The translations under genes and the position numbers were made by a program. This document shows positions 47,238-58,218 of a stretch of DNA of 64,000 bases, piece by piece. How positions within the stretch are numbered: position 1 is the first letter of the stretch; the number at the start of each line of letters is the position of its first letter. The stretch covers positions 129,766,001 through 129,830,000 of the forward strand of contig JBITNC010000001.1 in assembly GCA_050084985.1 (NCBI GenBank), written 5' to 3'. The notes beneath the pieces were generated by a model. The model searched no databases and had not been told where the DNA came from. It was given only the letters and a program-made list of their open reading frames with translations. Source of the DNA: Nageia nagi. Its lineage: Eukaryota; Pinophyta.

Positions 47238-48761
47238 TGTTGATTAAGATTGTGTAATATATGCGCCATGAACAATCTTAACCAAAGTAAATCAAGAATA
47301 GACTATGGTGACAGTCTGATCTCCAAAGAAGGCCGGTTCCTTGTACATTGGGTGTAGGAGAAGTAACAGGAAAGAAAATAAAAAGGATTAGAGTGCGAGG
47401 AATTTAAGCAAAAAGGCTTAGGGTAACAAGAGAAAAAGCAAAGGTAGATCACTAGTTCAACGCGGGCTTTCACAGTGTGTGAAACCTTGGTCTGAATCTA
47501 GTGTAGCAGCTATAGTACAAGCTCTCACTCTCTAATAGTTTCCCAGCTTTACTCTACCATGTAGTAGACATAGTTATACTAGCAACTCACAATTATCATT
47601 CAGGAAACAAGCCAAGCTACCACGATGTAACCAAATTAAGAATGAAAATTATGAGTGCTAGATAAGAAAGGTCAAGATGGTATCATATTACTGATAAAAA
47701 CTATAGGTATTCGAGAACAAATGTAAAGAGCAATACTAGGGCTTTTGACCCCTCTTTCACTTTATTTTCATATACTTATACTGCAGTAACAATAGTTACA
47801 AGAATTGCAAAATAGAAACGTTTACAAAAATAGCTTCAAGATTCTAGCCTTCTTTTAACTGATACTACTTACATATGCCACTTGGTAGAATATTACAAAA
47901 ATGGGGTAGATTACAGATGATATGGCTTCTTGATAACTATGATCTGACCTCTTGCTAACCTCATCTCTTCTGAGGTATTCTATTTACTGGCTCCAGCTAT
48001 TCAATGTCTCTTTACTAACCTCATCTCTACATTCCAGAATGCTCTACTCACCAGCTCCAGCTATTTAATCACTCCTTGCTGACCTCATCACTTCTGGGAC
48101 CTGGTTTCATTCAAAAATGTGAACATTATTCTCCCTGTGATGTCATCTTCATACTTCTGGAATGATCTACTCATCGGCTCTATCTATTTAATCACTCCTT
48201 GCTGTCCTCATCACTTCCACGACCTGATTTCATTCAAAAATGTGAACATTATTCTCCTTGTGATGTCATCTTCATACTTTTGGAATGCTCTACTCACCTC
48301 CTCTGAAACCTGGGCTTTTCCATAACTGAGCTTTATCCTTTCTTCTGTGATGTCATCATTTCATTTTGAAATGCTTTATTTACTGACCCCAGCTTCTCAA
48401 TTCCCCTTGCTGACCTCATCATCTTCGGAACCCAGTCTTTACCAAAACATGATTGTCTTATCCTTTGCGATATCATCATTTTATTCTAGAACACTTTACT
48501 TCTGGAACACTTAATTTACAGGCTCTGGCTTCTTCGATTATCTCTTGCTGACCTCACCTCCTCTGAAACCTGGGCTTTTTCACAACTGAGCTTTATCCTT
48601 TCTTCTATGACATCATCATTTCATTCCAGAATGCTTTATTTACTGACTCTGGCCTATTTTGTTTGCTCCAAAAAAACTCCTGAGGATCTTAAAATGAACT
48701 CATGATTACAAGTAAAGTACATCGAGGCTTTAATAAAGAATTTATTATGTATGAATATACA
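47238..48761. repeat. Element D left LTR
   Basis: It starts TGTTGATTAAGATTGTG and ends GAATATACA. It is clearly more diverged from its partner than the element E LTRs are from each other, which agrees with the nesting order. The tip carries a perfect 10-bp inverted repeat (TTAAGATTGT 47244-47253 and its complement 47272-47281, 18-nt loop), also present in the right LTR. Confidence 0.92.
47940..48680. repeat. Internal repeat array with bZIP-like palindromes in element D LTR
   Basis: Modules of roughly 80-140 bp recur, each with CTTGCTGACCTCATC or a variant and a TGATGTCATC-like palindrome. The palindromes lie at 48138, 48261 and 48348 (TGATGTCA), 48468 (CGATATCA) and 48608 (TGACATCA). Two modules are nearly identical at a 123 bp spacing (48138 and 48261). 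The right LTR repeats the array at about 59410-60160. TGACGTCA is a known plant bZIP/TGA-factor site; the seen forms differ from it by one or two transitions. A role as enhancer is inference. Confidence 0.6.
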
Positions 48762-49487
48762 TTATGGTGACTTCTGGGGGAAAATTTTGCCTTTATCAAA
48801 GAGGAATTTAGAACTCAGTCTGAAAAATAAATGAACACAACATGCTATTTACAATATGTACAGAATCATATCCTTTTCTTGATCAATCTCCATGCATGTG
48901 GGTCTATAACACTTTGAATGCTGCCCATTTACCAAGATCAGCAGCTACCACCTATTCAATTCTGCTATTTCAAATGAGTTTTTTCCCACGCATCTGGCTA
49001 TCATGTAAATTTGCTGTTGGGCGGTTACTGGAAAATAAGGCATTGGCATGTGACTTGGCAATTTCTCTAAAGTTGTATCAAACTCTGGAAGGGTTTTGAA
49101 AACATTTGCTCGGATGTTATGCAACACCACCAGGGCTATTGGTACTCCATTGTCCCATTCTGGATAAATATTCTGAGCTGGATTAGCCATTTTAGAAGAG
49201 GTATTTCTAGTGTGAAGATTGGATGATTCTGGCTTGGTAAAGGATTTTAGGGAGCTGATACTATTCAGAGACTTGGACTTGATCAAGGTCTTTCTCTTAG
49301 GAGTATCTAACATTCTAAAATCTGGTGCTTCTTTTGCTGCTCTGGTTTTAGATCTAGTCCACATAAACTCTAGGTTGCAAAAGAAAGTGAAAGGTTCAAA
49401 AGCACATATGATATTTACAAATAATTTGCTTTAATATATACCATAGATAGTGCTTCAACAGAGTCGCCAATAAGTTTCTTTGTGTCC
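48762..49487. other. Element D internal region with a minus-strand ORF of unknown function
   Basis: Three bases after the LTR comes TGGTGACTTCTGGGGGAAAA, a PBS-like site on the + strand. On the minus strand, 49364-48945 encodes 139 aa starting MWTRSKTRAAKEAPDF, with a basic Ser/Lys-rich N-terminal half and a more ordered C-terminal half (VPIALVVLHNIRANVFKTLP). I do not recognise it; it could be a truncated gag start if D runs on the minus strand. The segment ends at the TGTCC target of element E. Confidence 0.5.
49483..49487. repeat. Target-site duplication of element E, left copy (TGTCC)
   Basis: TGTCC precedes the left LTR and recurs at 58691-58695 directly after the right LTR. Confidence 0.93.
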
Positions 49488-49950
49488 TGAGAGAATTAGC
49501 ACTACTCTAATCCTCAAGGTCCAAGACTAGGAAGCTCAATCACACAACATTCACACAAGATAACACAAGTGTAATGTGGTTCCTCCCTCCTTGGGAGTAC
49601 ATCCACAACTAGTATCTCAATTCTCAAGTATTCCCCTCTTACAACAATTCTCTTCCTCTCTCCTACACAAACTAGTAGAGTAATCTTACTCCAAAACTTA
49701 GATATGTTACAAGAGGAGAGGCCCTCTATTTATAGCTTGAGAGCACCTCCCTTTAACCCAAGGGTAAGGTTAGGGTTACAATAAATGTGTGACCTAACTT
49801 TAACCTACCAACTAACCCTATGGTTAGGTCAAAGTCCACACATAATAAAGAATTCAATTAATCCCTTAAGGTATCTACATATCCTTTAAGTGATTAATTG
49901 AACTTACAAGGAGTTTAGATATTCACAATATTTCATTACAAATTCTAACA
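49488..49950 (-). repeat. Element E 3' LTR (463 bp)
   Basis: On the minus strand it starts TGTTAGAATTTGTAATG and ends GCTAATTCTCTCA. It lacks a 9-bp duplication seen in the 5' copy. A TATAAATAG box lies at 49726-49734 (minus). Confidence 0.95.
49726..49734 (-). promoter_or_regulatory. TATA box in element E LTR (3' copy)
   Basis: The minus strand reads CTATAAATAGAGGGCC here, a consensus TATA box in the LTR. The 5' copy, which would drive the element, is at 58457-58465. Confidence 0.7.
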
Positions 49951-49963
49951 CTCCCCCTTAATG
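49951..49963 (-). other. Element E polypurine tract
   Basis: The minus strand reads CATTAAGGGGGAG directly before the 3' LTR start, the expected plus-strand priming site. Confidence 0.85.
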
Positions 49964-50429
49964 CAATATTGGGATAGAGCGTAGAAGAAAGAAGAGAGAG
50001 AGTAAGAGAGAGTTCTCCTCCATAGAGATACAAGTGGAGATGAGAATATTTACATATTTGAGAATCTTTTTGAGAACTAGTATGAGACTCACTGCATTAC
50101 CATTTGACAAAATGGTTTACAATACAATCATTAACCACAATTGGTTTCACTGTACATAGTAGTTAATCAACTTTAAGCTAACATGTGAGTCTCCATGAGC
50201 TTGCTTTCACAAGGTGAGTAACTTGCATTTCTGAAGAAGATCCTGCATGCTACAAGCAACTCATGAACAAAATCAGTTAGATGCATCATATATTCAAATA
50301 AAAGAATCAAATAATGCCATCTTATAAATAATTGATTAATGGTGCACTATAAGTCATCACAGAGATGCCAAGCCATCACTCATAGTCACCTGTTGTATAT
50401 AGACATGTGTTGATTATTAATAGAGCATA

Positions 50430-50830
50430 AAAATTGTACAATGAGTTTCTCACATAGAGCAAACTCACCATGGAGATATAGAATGTACAACAAGTTCGTC
50501 ATGTAGAGAGAACTTACCATGGAGGTATATTAGTTATATGCTCAAAAATTGTACAATGAGTTTCTCACGCAGAGCAAACTCACCACAGAGGTATAAAATG
50601 TACAACAAGTTTGTCATGCAGAGCAAACTTACCACGGAGGTGTAAAATGTACAACAAGTTTGTCATGCAGAGCAAACTTACCATGAAGGTATAAATATGT
50701 ACAACAAGTTTGTCAAGCAGAGCAAACTTACCACAAAGGTATAAAATAATCAACACTCTATAACAACAATTGTACAACAAGATTGTCATGTAGAGCAAAC
50801 TTACCACGGAGGTCTAGAATGTACAATAAA
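50430..50830 (-). repeat. About 50-bp tandem array between RNase H and 3' LTR of element E
   Basis: Seven or so imperfect units contain TGTACAACAAGTTTGTCATG, then CAGAGCAAACTTACCA and GGAGGTATAAA. Clean neighbours are at 50600, 50650 and 50700 (50-51 bp period); outer units are more diverged. Open frames across it arise from the repeat and are not genes. Confidence 0.88.
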
Positions 50831-50872
50831 AAAAGGCCTCTTAGAGGTGAAGTTGTCATCACTAACAAAAGT

Positions 50873-51469
50873 TCAAACTTCACTCCCCCTTGAGGGTAAC
50901 TTCACCAACCCGAGAGAATCCCTAAGCTTGCTGAATTGAGCTTTAGGAAGGGGCTTGGTGAATAGATCAATAGAGTTTTCAGTAGATGGACAATACTCCA
51001 AGTGTATGATGTCATCTAGAACCTTCTTCCTGATAAAATGGGCTTGGATTTCCACATGTTTGGTTCTCTGATGGAACACAGAATTCTTAGCCAAACAGAT
51101 AGCCGATTGATTGTCTGAAGAAATAAGAGATGGGCCATTTTGCTTATACCCAATTTCATTCAAAAGATGCCTCAGCCAAATAGCTTCTTGGGCGGCAACA
51201 GACATGGCTTGATATTCAGCTTCGATGGTAGAAAGAGTCACAATAGGTTGCTTCTTGGAAGCCCAAGAGATAGCACCTGAACCAATGCTAAACACATATG
51301 CAGAGGTTGATTTTCTATCATCTCTATCTCCCCCATAATTAGAATCTGAGAACCCTGAGAGAATAATTGAGGGCACTTTGGAATACTTAAGAGCAAGATC
51401 CTTTGTCCCTACCACATACCTCAAGATATGCTTCACAGCATTGAGGTGTTCAACATATGGTTTTTGCAT
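50873..51469 (-). pseudogene. Element E copia RNase H
   Basis: A 198-codon open stretch holds the copia RNase H. It contains SGFSDSNYGGDRDDRKSTSA (first Asp), SWASKKQPIVTLSTIEAEYQ (Glu), LISSDNQSAICLAKN (Asp), KHVEIQAHFIRKK and NSIDLFTKPLPKAQF. The domain itself is intact. It is separated from RT by stops and a frame change at 51470-51590, in the segment where LMARFMQKP would join the two. Confidence 0.92.
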
Positions 51470-51585
51470 GAATCATGCCATCAGATTCACTGTAAAGGCA
51501 ATATCAGGTCGAGAGATAGTCAGATACAGAAGACTATCGATCAATTGCCTATAAGCTGTAGCATCAACCAACTAAGAATCTGAGC

Positions 51586-52464
51586 TTAGTGATACAACAA
51601 TTCTAGGAGAAATAGGTATTGCAGCATATCTACACTCCTCCATTCCAAATTTTGCAAGATGTCTGATATATACTTAGATTGACTAAGATAAGTACAATCT
51701 TTATGTTGGTATACTTGCATTCCAAGATAGTAATGCAATAGACCTAGATCAGTCATTTCAAATGTTGCCTTCAGTTTGGATATGCACTCTTGGATGATTT
51801 CAATATTGTTGCCTGTTATGAGAAGATCATCCACATAAAGGAGAATTAAGACCACATCTTTTCCTTGATTGAGTACATAGAGATCTGAGTCAGAGAAGCA
51901 CTTGGAAAAACTAATATCTGTAAAGAATCCTGAAATTTTCTTATACCATGCTCTAGGTGCTTGTTTAAGTCCATACAAAGACTTCTTTAGCTTACACACA
52001 AGAGACTCTTTTCCTTCTGGAATAAATCCTTCTGGTTGATTCATGTAGATTTCTACATCCAAGTCACCATTGAGAAATGCACTCTTGACATCAAGTTGAA
52101 AAACTTTCCAACCTTGAGCTGTAGAAAGAGCAAGGATTATCCTGACAGTAGGCATCTTGGCCATAGGAGCAAAGGTTTCCTCATAATCAATACCATATTT
52201 ATGAGAGAATCCTTTAGCCACTAACCTTGCTTTGTATTTTTCAACTTCTCCATCATAATTGTACTTGACCTTGTATATCCATTTATTTCCAATCACATTT
52301 TTCTCATTGGGATAAGGAACCAAATCCCAAGTTTCATTTTTCATGAGTGCCTCATACTCAACTTTCATAGCTTCCATCCAACACTCTTGCTTGGAAGCTT
52401 CTTTGAATGTTGATGGCTCATTCATATTATTAATTTTGTCAAATAAGGATTTATTCAAGGTCAT
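51586..52464 (-). pseudogene. Element E copia reverse transcriptase
   Basis: A 292-codon stretch includes MEAMKVEYEALMKNETWDLV, NKWIYKVKYNYDGEVEKYKA, YEETFAPMAKMPTVRIILAL, VFQLDVKSAFLNGDL (first catalytic Asp), LYGLKQAPRAWYKKI and LYVDDLLITGNN (catalytic pair). It shares the frame of the integrase C-terminal part and is separated from it by one TAG (probably from CAG). The 3' end loses frame after LEWRSVDMLQYL. Confidence 0.93.
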
Positions 52465-52479
52465 ACTCCTTGTAATTCT

Positions 52480-53846
52480 CTAAGCTGGAGAATTTTGCTC
52501 TTGTGGTGACTTCCCTACATGATCATCCAACCAGTTAGGTGCAGGCATAGAATCATCTGAATTAGACACCTCAGCATGAGAAGTCGTATCCTCAAGAAGT
52601 TCATTAAACTTGACATCCCTAGAAATAAAGACTATTTTATGGGATGAGGAGTAGAGCCTGTAACCTCTATGCTGATTATCATACCCCACAAAGATGCATT
52701 TTTCTAATCTTTTGTCTAGCTTCTTTCTTTTCTCTAAGGTAATGAAGGCAAATGCATCACAACCAAAGACCCTGAAGTGTGAGATGTTAGGTTTCTTTCC
52801 TATCCACGCTTCATACAGAGTTATTCCTTCAACTGCTTTAGTAGGACACCTATTTAGGGTGTGAATAGCAGTGTGAATAGCTTCTCCCCATAAGAAACTA
52901 GGAAGGTTACCCAACATGCATCTTGCCATTTCCATAATGGTGTGATTCTTTCTTTCAGCAACTCCATTTTGCTGAGGGGTGTATGGGATTGTGAATTGCC
53001 ACTTGATCCCATGTTTAAACAATAGTTGTTAAACTCATTGCTATTATACTCACCCCCATTATCAGATCTCAGCATTTTGATTTTAAAATCAGTTTGATTT
53101 TCAACAAGAGCCTTGAAGTCTTTAAACCTGTCAAAAGTTTGATCCTTATGCTCAAGTAGATAACCAAATGTCATCCTACTGAAGTCATCAATGAAGGTCA
53201 GAACATAAGAAGCTCCCCCTAGATACTTTGTCTAAAATGGACCCATCAAATCTGAATGCACAAGTTGAAGAGGACGAGTAGCCTGAGTTGCCTTATCCTT
53301 TTCAAACTTTTGCCTATTCATTTTTCCTAGAATGCACCTTTCATAAAGACCAATTATGGGTGAAATATTAGGTAAACCTTCCACAAGTTCTTGATTTTTC
53401 ATATCTTGAATACTCTTATGGTTAAGATGCCCTAATCGTTGATGCCAAAGATTACCTTTTGAACACACATTTGCAGCAAGACAAATCTTTGAAGGAACTT
53501 GATCCACAATATAGAGGTCATTCTTTACTGATCCTTTCATCAAGGTGGCAAGTCCTTTCTTAACACACCAGAAGTGTGAGGTAAACTCAAATGAGCATCC
53601 TTTCCTTGTAATCTGAATTACGGAGATAAGATTCATCTTTAGTTTAGGCACATAAAAGACATTATCAAGAGCCTTTCCATGAATCTTCACATTCCCTATT
53701 CCTTGAACATCAAGGACTGTATTATCACCTATCACAACTGTATCCTTGTTGTACTTATGAAATTTTTCAAACTTATCCTTTTCATAACACATGTGATTAG
53801 TGCATCTTGAATCAACAATCCAATCATTTGAAATAGTTTGAGTCAT
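52480..53846 (-). pseudogene. Element E copia protease, GAG-pre-integrase and integrase
   Basis: The protease begins SNDWIVDSRCTNHMCYEKDK, with Asp-Ser-Arg where active enzymes have Asp-Ser-Gly. The pre-integrase zinc segment reads NLWHQRLGHLNHKSIQDM, and the core first Asp is at LVHSDLMGPF. A stop follows, then MLRSDNGGEYNSNEF (second Asp). A frame change near 53025 follows, then TPQQNGVAERKNHTIMEMAR (Glu). The C-terminal part ends before RT at 52480. At least one stop and one frameshift break it. Confidence 0.93.
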
Positions 53847-54766
53847 TGAGTAGTAGGCAACAGTAGCAGCATGCTTGTTCTTCTTTTTATTATTGAAATT
53901 CTCACATTTGCATTTCCCTTACCTTTTTGAGCAAGTTTATTTTTGCGACAATCATACTCTTTGTGCCCAAAGATGCCACAAAAGTTACAATTTCCATCAA
54001 ACTTTTCCTGCAGTGTTGGTTTGCTTGATCCAGATTTGTCATTCCTTTGCTTGAAGTTGCCATGCTTCCTGATGGTAGATGAGGATTTGTTATCTTTGAA
54101 TTTATAATGTTTGAACATCTTCTTGAAAGGAGTTTTGGTTGCTCCTAGAGCAATGCTATTATCCTTTAGAGAAATGTTCAACATTTTCTTATTTAAAGTT
54201 TTCTTATGCTTCAGAAGGAGTCTAGAAAGGTTGTCAAGAGAGATAACATTTTCTTCATCATCGAGCCTAGTATCCATAACTGTGATAAAGTTACTAAACT
54301 TTGTAGAGAGGCTTTGAAGAATGATGAAGACCATGAACTCATCATTGATCCAATTGCACCCACAGCCAACCAGTTGTGTCCTGAGGTCAATGATTTTGTT
54401 CAAGTAGATAGAGGCACTTTCATCTTCTCCTTGATGATATTGTAACAACTTTTGTAGAATGGTGAACCTTCTTGAAAATTTGGACCCAAGGTAAATTTTC
54501 TTTAGTCTATCCCAAGCTTCTTTTGCTGATGTCGAGGAAGAGATCATGAGAAGGATGTCATCTAAAACTGCATGATAGATCATTGAAGTTGCTAACTCAT
54601 TCTTTGAGTTATAGATTTCAAGGGCCTTCTCATCTGTAGGAGCGACTAGATCTTCATTTACTATCTACCACAACTTCCTTGCTTGTAACTCAGCTCTCAT
54701 ATGAGGTTCCCATATGCTGAAGTTGGAACCATCAAGTATGTGCTTGGGTATGAAGGTTTCAACCAT
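53843..54766 (-). pseudogene. Element E copia gag
   Basis: The likely start is the ATG at 54766 (MVETFIPKHILDGSNFSIWE). A TAG at about 54667 interrupts ELQARKLW and IVNEDLVAP. The long stretch from 54583 has SSTSAKEAWDRLKKIYLGSK, YLNKIIDLRTQLVGCG and the zinc knuckle CNFCGIFGHKEYDC (about 53955-54000). A frame change near 53890 separates it from the protease. The order and motifs are those of copia gag. Confidence 0.92.
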
Positions 54767-56460
54767 TGTCTATACAAAAGTAAAGATGCAATAAGAATGC
54801 AAATTTTTACAAGTTTCCATCTATACAAATCAAGCATAAGTAAACATGTCCCATATGTGCAAACCACGATACGTAGAGGAATAAAGTTGGGGTTGTTTTC
54901 TTGTATAGAATTAGGCCTTCACCTGGATGCCCGCAAGGTGGAGCCCAGGTACTACCAGTCCTCAACCAGTTCACCTTGGTCAGTAATATACTCTCACAAG
55001 GAGAAGTACCAACTATTTTCCAAGGATCTGACGTATCTTGGACCGACCATTTTAATTATCTTGATTAAGGTTTTCAGTTTTCCTCCTAGGTTATCAGGAT
55101 AATCCCTGAATGGACGTGCAGACATGTGGTATCACTACAAACATGCCTATCCACCTAATAGAGTTATGTCCAATCCAACAGAGGTCTTAGGGGCAATTAA
55201 GATAGACTTACCACCACTTGGGTCTTTAGACTAAAAGGGCTCCAGTCTACCCTGTCCTCACCTTATGGCTCCCCAAAAAAGTCATGTTGTGGAAGAATAC
55301 ATGCGGATGTGTTCATTTTAGGGGTTACTTTCAATATTTGCATTTTGCAAGTATAAGCAAATTGTGCAAAAAATATAAAGTAAAGTAAAATTGCATCATC
55401 CACATGAGCTTGAAAAAACCTTAAAAAGTCCAATGGGTTTTGTACTAACCCCTAAAGGACATTTTACATTTTGTATATTTTGCTCAATTCATTCAAACAC
55501 TTAATGAATTTTTAAAAAAGAACTAAGTCCTACTTAGCATTTAATTCATAACATGCATTATTCCATGACTTAAAAAAAAAATTAAGTAATCATGCATCAT
55601 GCATTATTTAACTTAAAAATTTAAGTCCTAAGCATGTTTTATTCCTCAAACAAGATAAAGATACATGCATCATAAGTCTAGCATGCAATATCTAGATAAA
55701 GTTTACAAGATAAAGAGACATGCATCACAAGTCTAGCATGCAAGATCTAGATAAAATTTAAGTAAAAAATTATACCAATTCCCCCTTTTTCACTTAAGGT
55801 TTTATCCCTAAAAAAAATGTATGCTAAGACTTGTCTTATAAGTATGCATTTTAAGTAAAACAATTCCCTTATTTACTTAAAAAATAGCATACTTAGACTA
55901 AATTACTATGCTTAGAGAGAAAAAAATGCTAAGAGGTTAGCATTCTAGAAATTGCATGTGCATATTAGTAAATTAAACATGCAATAAAAAATATTCTAAG
56001 CATTTTTTTTAAAAATAAGCTAAGTTTAACTTAAAAAATATTCACCACTTACCAAGTCTCCAAGAATTAAATGGAAAAGGAAGGAGACCCATACCCCTAC
56101 TTCATGCATTTTAATGCTTCTCCTACCTTAAGCATTCAAAAAAAAAAACTCCTAAGTCAAAAAACAATTAAATGCTTTGTAGTTAAAAAATATTACCCCC
56201 CCTTTTTCTTCTACCAAGAAGAGCATATGTTTCTTTTTGGGAGTAGTCAAAAAATTAATGCTCAAGGGGTTTGGTTGGGTTTTTAAGACTTAGGTGGTAA
56301 AACAACAAAAAAATTAAATCCCTTATCTAGTTGGTAAAACAAAAAATAAATGCATGTTTGTTCTTAAGAAATGACCCCCCCTTTTTCTTTTACCAAGAAG
56401 AGCACATTGCTTTTTGGGAGTAGTCATTTTGCAAGTGGTGAACAACAACTTAATGCTTCT
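54767..56460 (-). other. Element E AT-rich leader upstream of gag
   Basis: No coding frame. Short repeated blocks include CCCCCCCTTTTTCTTCTACC at about 56196 and a variant at 56376, each followed by AAGAAGAGCA and TTTTTGGGAGTAGTCA. The 55380-56060 part is a long poly-A/T-rich run with GCATGCAATATCTAGAT-like repeats. Confidence 0.6.
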
Positions 56461-56469
56461 AAGTGCATT

Positions 56470-56774
56470 AAAGAAAACTTGCAAAGAGTTGGCAACCATC
56501 AACCTTGACCATGGTAAGAAGGAGGACCTTCATGGAGGCACTATAGGACAACCTATGGAGGTGATGGTGGCCATGCTTAGAAGAGTAGATGGTGAAGGAG
56601 GAAGAGGAGGCTTGCGCAAGAGGCTGGCGACAAAGAGGAGGAGTGCAAGAGGAGAGGGAGGAGGGAGAAGGCGTAGCTGGCAAGGGAGGAAGAGGAGGCT
56701 TGGGTAGGAGGCTAGCATGCAGGGGCAACCAAGCAAGGTGCACGATGGCATGCACGAGGGAGGAGGTAACAACA
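56470..56774 (-). other. GC-rich low-complexity segment inside element E
   Basis: The + strand is a purine-rich run of GAGGAAGAGGAGGC-like repeats, strikingly different in composition from its AT-rich neighbours. The open frames on both strands are repeat-driven (Leu/Pro/Ser or Gly/Arg). It adjoins the sorting-nexin fragment and may be further captured DNA, but no family is recognised. Confidence 0.45.
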
Positions 56775-57030
56775 CTTTTTTTAGAAGGGGTGGAATAAAA
56801 ATTCCCTTATTTTTTTCTGCAAGGCGCTCATGCAACTAGACAAAATCACTGTATCTTCTAATTACAATCAAATCTGGGACTTGATACCCAAGCATATTTG
56901 TCTTGGTAACAACTTGATATGAAATAAAAGCTTGGATGCCATTACCCATCTTGATAGGATTAGTTACTGTAATTGATAAAAATGGTTTCCTTGTTTCCAA
57001 ATGTATTATCGATTGGCAACATAAACCCAA
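56775..57030 (-). pseudogene. Captured sorting nexin 1-type PX domain fragment in element E
   Basis: The minus-strand frame contains FLSITVTNPIKMGNGIQAF, ISYQVVTKTNMLGYQVPD and IVIRRYSDFV. One TAG where SNX1 has Trp is followed by LHERLAEKNKGIFIPPL. This is the N-terminal two-thirds of the phosphoinositide-binding PX domain of a plant SNX1-like retromer sorting nexin. The rest of the gene (end of PX, BAR domain) is absent. It lies between the PBS and gag of element E, next to the DUF707 piece, so it is a captured exon, not a gene. Confidence 0.85.
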
Positions 57031-57129
57031 GTGGGAATATTGGATCTCAGGGAACCATCACAAGGATGGTCAGAGGGGGGAGCATCAATGAATGTCTAGT
57101 GGAGCCTAGAGTTACCAAGTTTGGCCTAG

Positions 57130-57605
57130 ATCATGTACCATGCAGCTCTTGAGAACACAGGAGCCATCATTTCCACCCATCCAGTACATGGAGGCCTAGT
57201 AGCCATCATTTCCACCCATCCAGTACATGGAGGCCCAGTACTATTTACATAACAACATCCACTACCTCGTAACTTGTAGATTCTTCTATGAACCCTTGAT
57301 CATTGACTGCGTACAGTGATATGATGATGCACTTCAGATTTATTGGAGTCCAATCTAGGCTAAGAAATTTCTAATCCTTCATCCTCCATGATTTCCAAGT
57401 ATCGACCAGCATGGAAATTCTCCACTCCAAGATCCTCATCCCAAAGGAAAATGTAATTGTACTTAGTAACTATGTCTGGATGCAAAAACCACTTTGCAAA
57501 CCACCACTTAGTCTGATTTATTGCAGTCACATGGATAGCTTTAGCACTCCAGTTCAAGTCACTCCACGTATCTGTTATCCCATCGTAATGTCTTGCCACA
57601 CATTT
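57130..57605 (-). pseudogene. Captured DUF707 gene fragment in element E
   Basis: The minus-strand frame reads ARHYDGITDTWSDLNWSAKA, INQTKWWFAKWFLHPDIVTK, YNYIFLWDEDLGVENFHAGR and YLEIMEDEGLEIS, then a stop. It continues LDSNKSEVHHHITVR, GPPCTGWVEMMA and PVFSRAAW. These are successive blocks of the plant DUF707 family, a glycosyltransferase-like protein of unclear function. A 39-bp in-frame tandem duplication repeats PPCTGWVEMMATR (57164-57241). A 12-bp gap follows RAAW. Stops and the missing ends show a fragment. Confidence 0.85.
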
Positions 57606-57619
57606 TGTATAGTTTTTTT

Positions 57620-58200
57620 TTTTTAAATTACATCTTAAAAAAAAAAATTATTTCCCCATATTTGCTTTAGAATAAATAAATTGCCTCTAAAAATTATTTC
57701 CCTCTATTTGCATTAAAATTTTTGCAAAAAATAAGACAATTTAGAGAAGAAATAAAGTATTATGTACCTATTACACCTTGGCAATGCTTGTAATAGAGTT
57801 ATTGATCAATACTACTAACAAATAAAATGTTAGTAAAAATACTTACATTGCATAGTATCCTCTTAAAAAGGTATATCATGTATTAAGCATTTTGTAAAAA
57901 AATGCTACTAACATAAGAGGTTAGTATAAAAAATGCTTGCATTGCCATTTTGATCATATTTTGCAAAAAAATAAGCTCCAATATCTCACAAAATATGTTA
58001 GTATCTAATGCAATAATCCATTAAGATAACCAAATGAGGAGGAAATTTATACCTTCTCTTAAAAATTTACCTCACCAATGGGTGTAAGATGAGGAATGAA
58101 GAAGGATGAAGAACCTCCAAAATGTAGAAGAAGAGCTTCCACACCAAAGGAATGAAGAAGGATGAAGAACCTCCAAGATGTAGAAGAAGAGCTTCCACAC
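57620..58200 (-). other. Element E leader next to the primer-binding site
   Basis: AT-rich DNA without a coding frame. At 58095-58200 a segment of about 55 bp (GAATGAAGAAGGATGAAGAA, then CTTCCACACCAA) is duplicated in tandem, ending at the PBS. Confidence 0.6.
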
Positions 58201-58203
58201 CAA

Positions 58204-58217
58204 GCTCTAGATACCAA
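58204..58217 (-). other. Element E primer-binding site, initiator tRNA-Met type with one extra base
   Basis: On the minus strand, directly after the 5' LTR end and two bases (AT), the sequence reads TGGTATCTAGAGCTTG. The standard copia PBS complementary to initiator tRNA-Met is TGGTATCAGAGC. Here one T is inserted after TATC. Confidence 0.85.
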
Positions 58218-58218
58218 T

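Noticed and set aside
48119-48325. Small + strand protein with duplicated MNIILPVMSSSYFWN
   Set aside because: It is a by-product of the 123-bp LTR repeat.
50580-50807. Small minus-strand protein with repeated VSLL and KLVVH motifs
   Set aside because: The frame is created by the 50-bp tandem repeat and shows no other support.
50430-50830. Possible CRISPR-like repeat array
   Set aside because: The 50-bp units are directly adjacent without unique spacers, lie inside a copia element, and the genome is plant-like.
56468-56835. Proline/leucine-rich protein in the GC-rich segment
   Set aside because: Low-complexity composition gives long open frames on both strands; only the PX tail at its right edge is recognisable.
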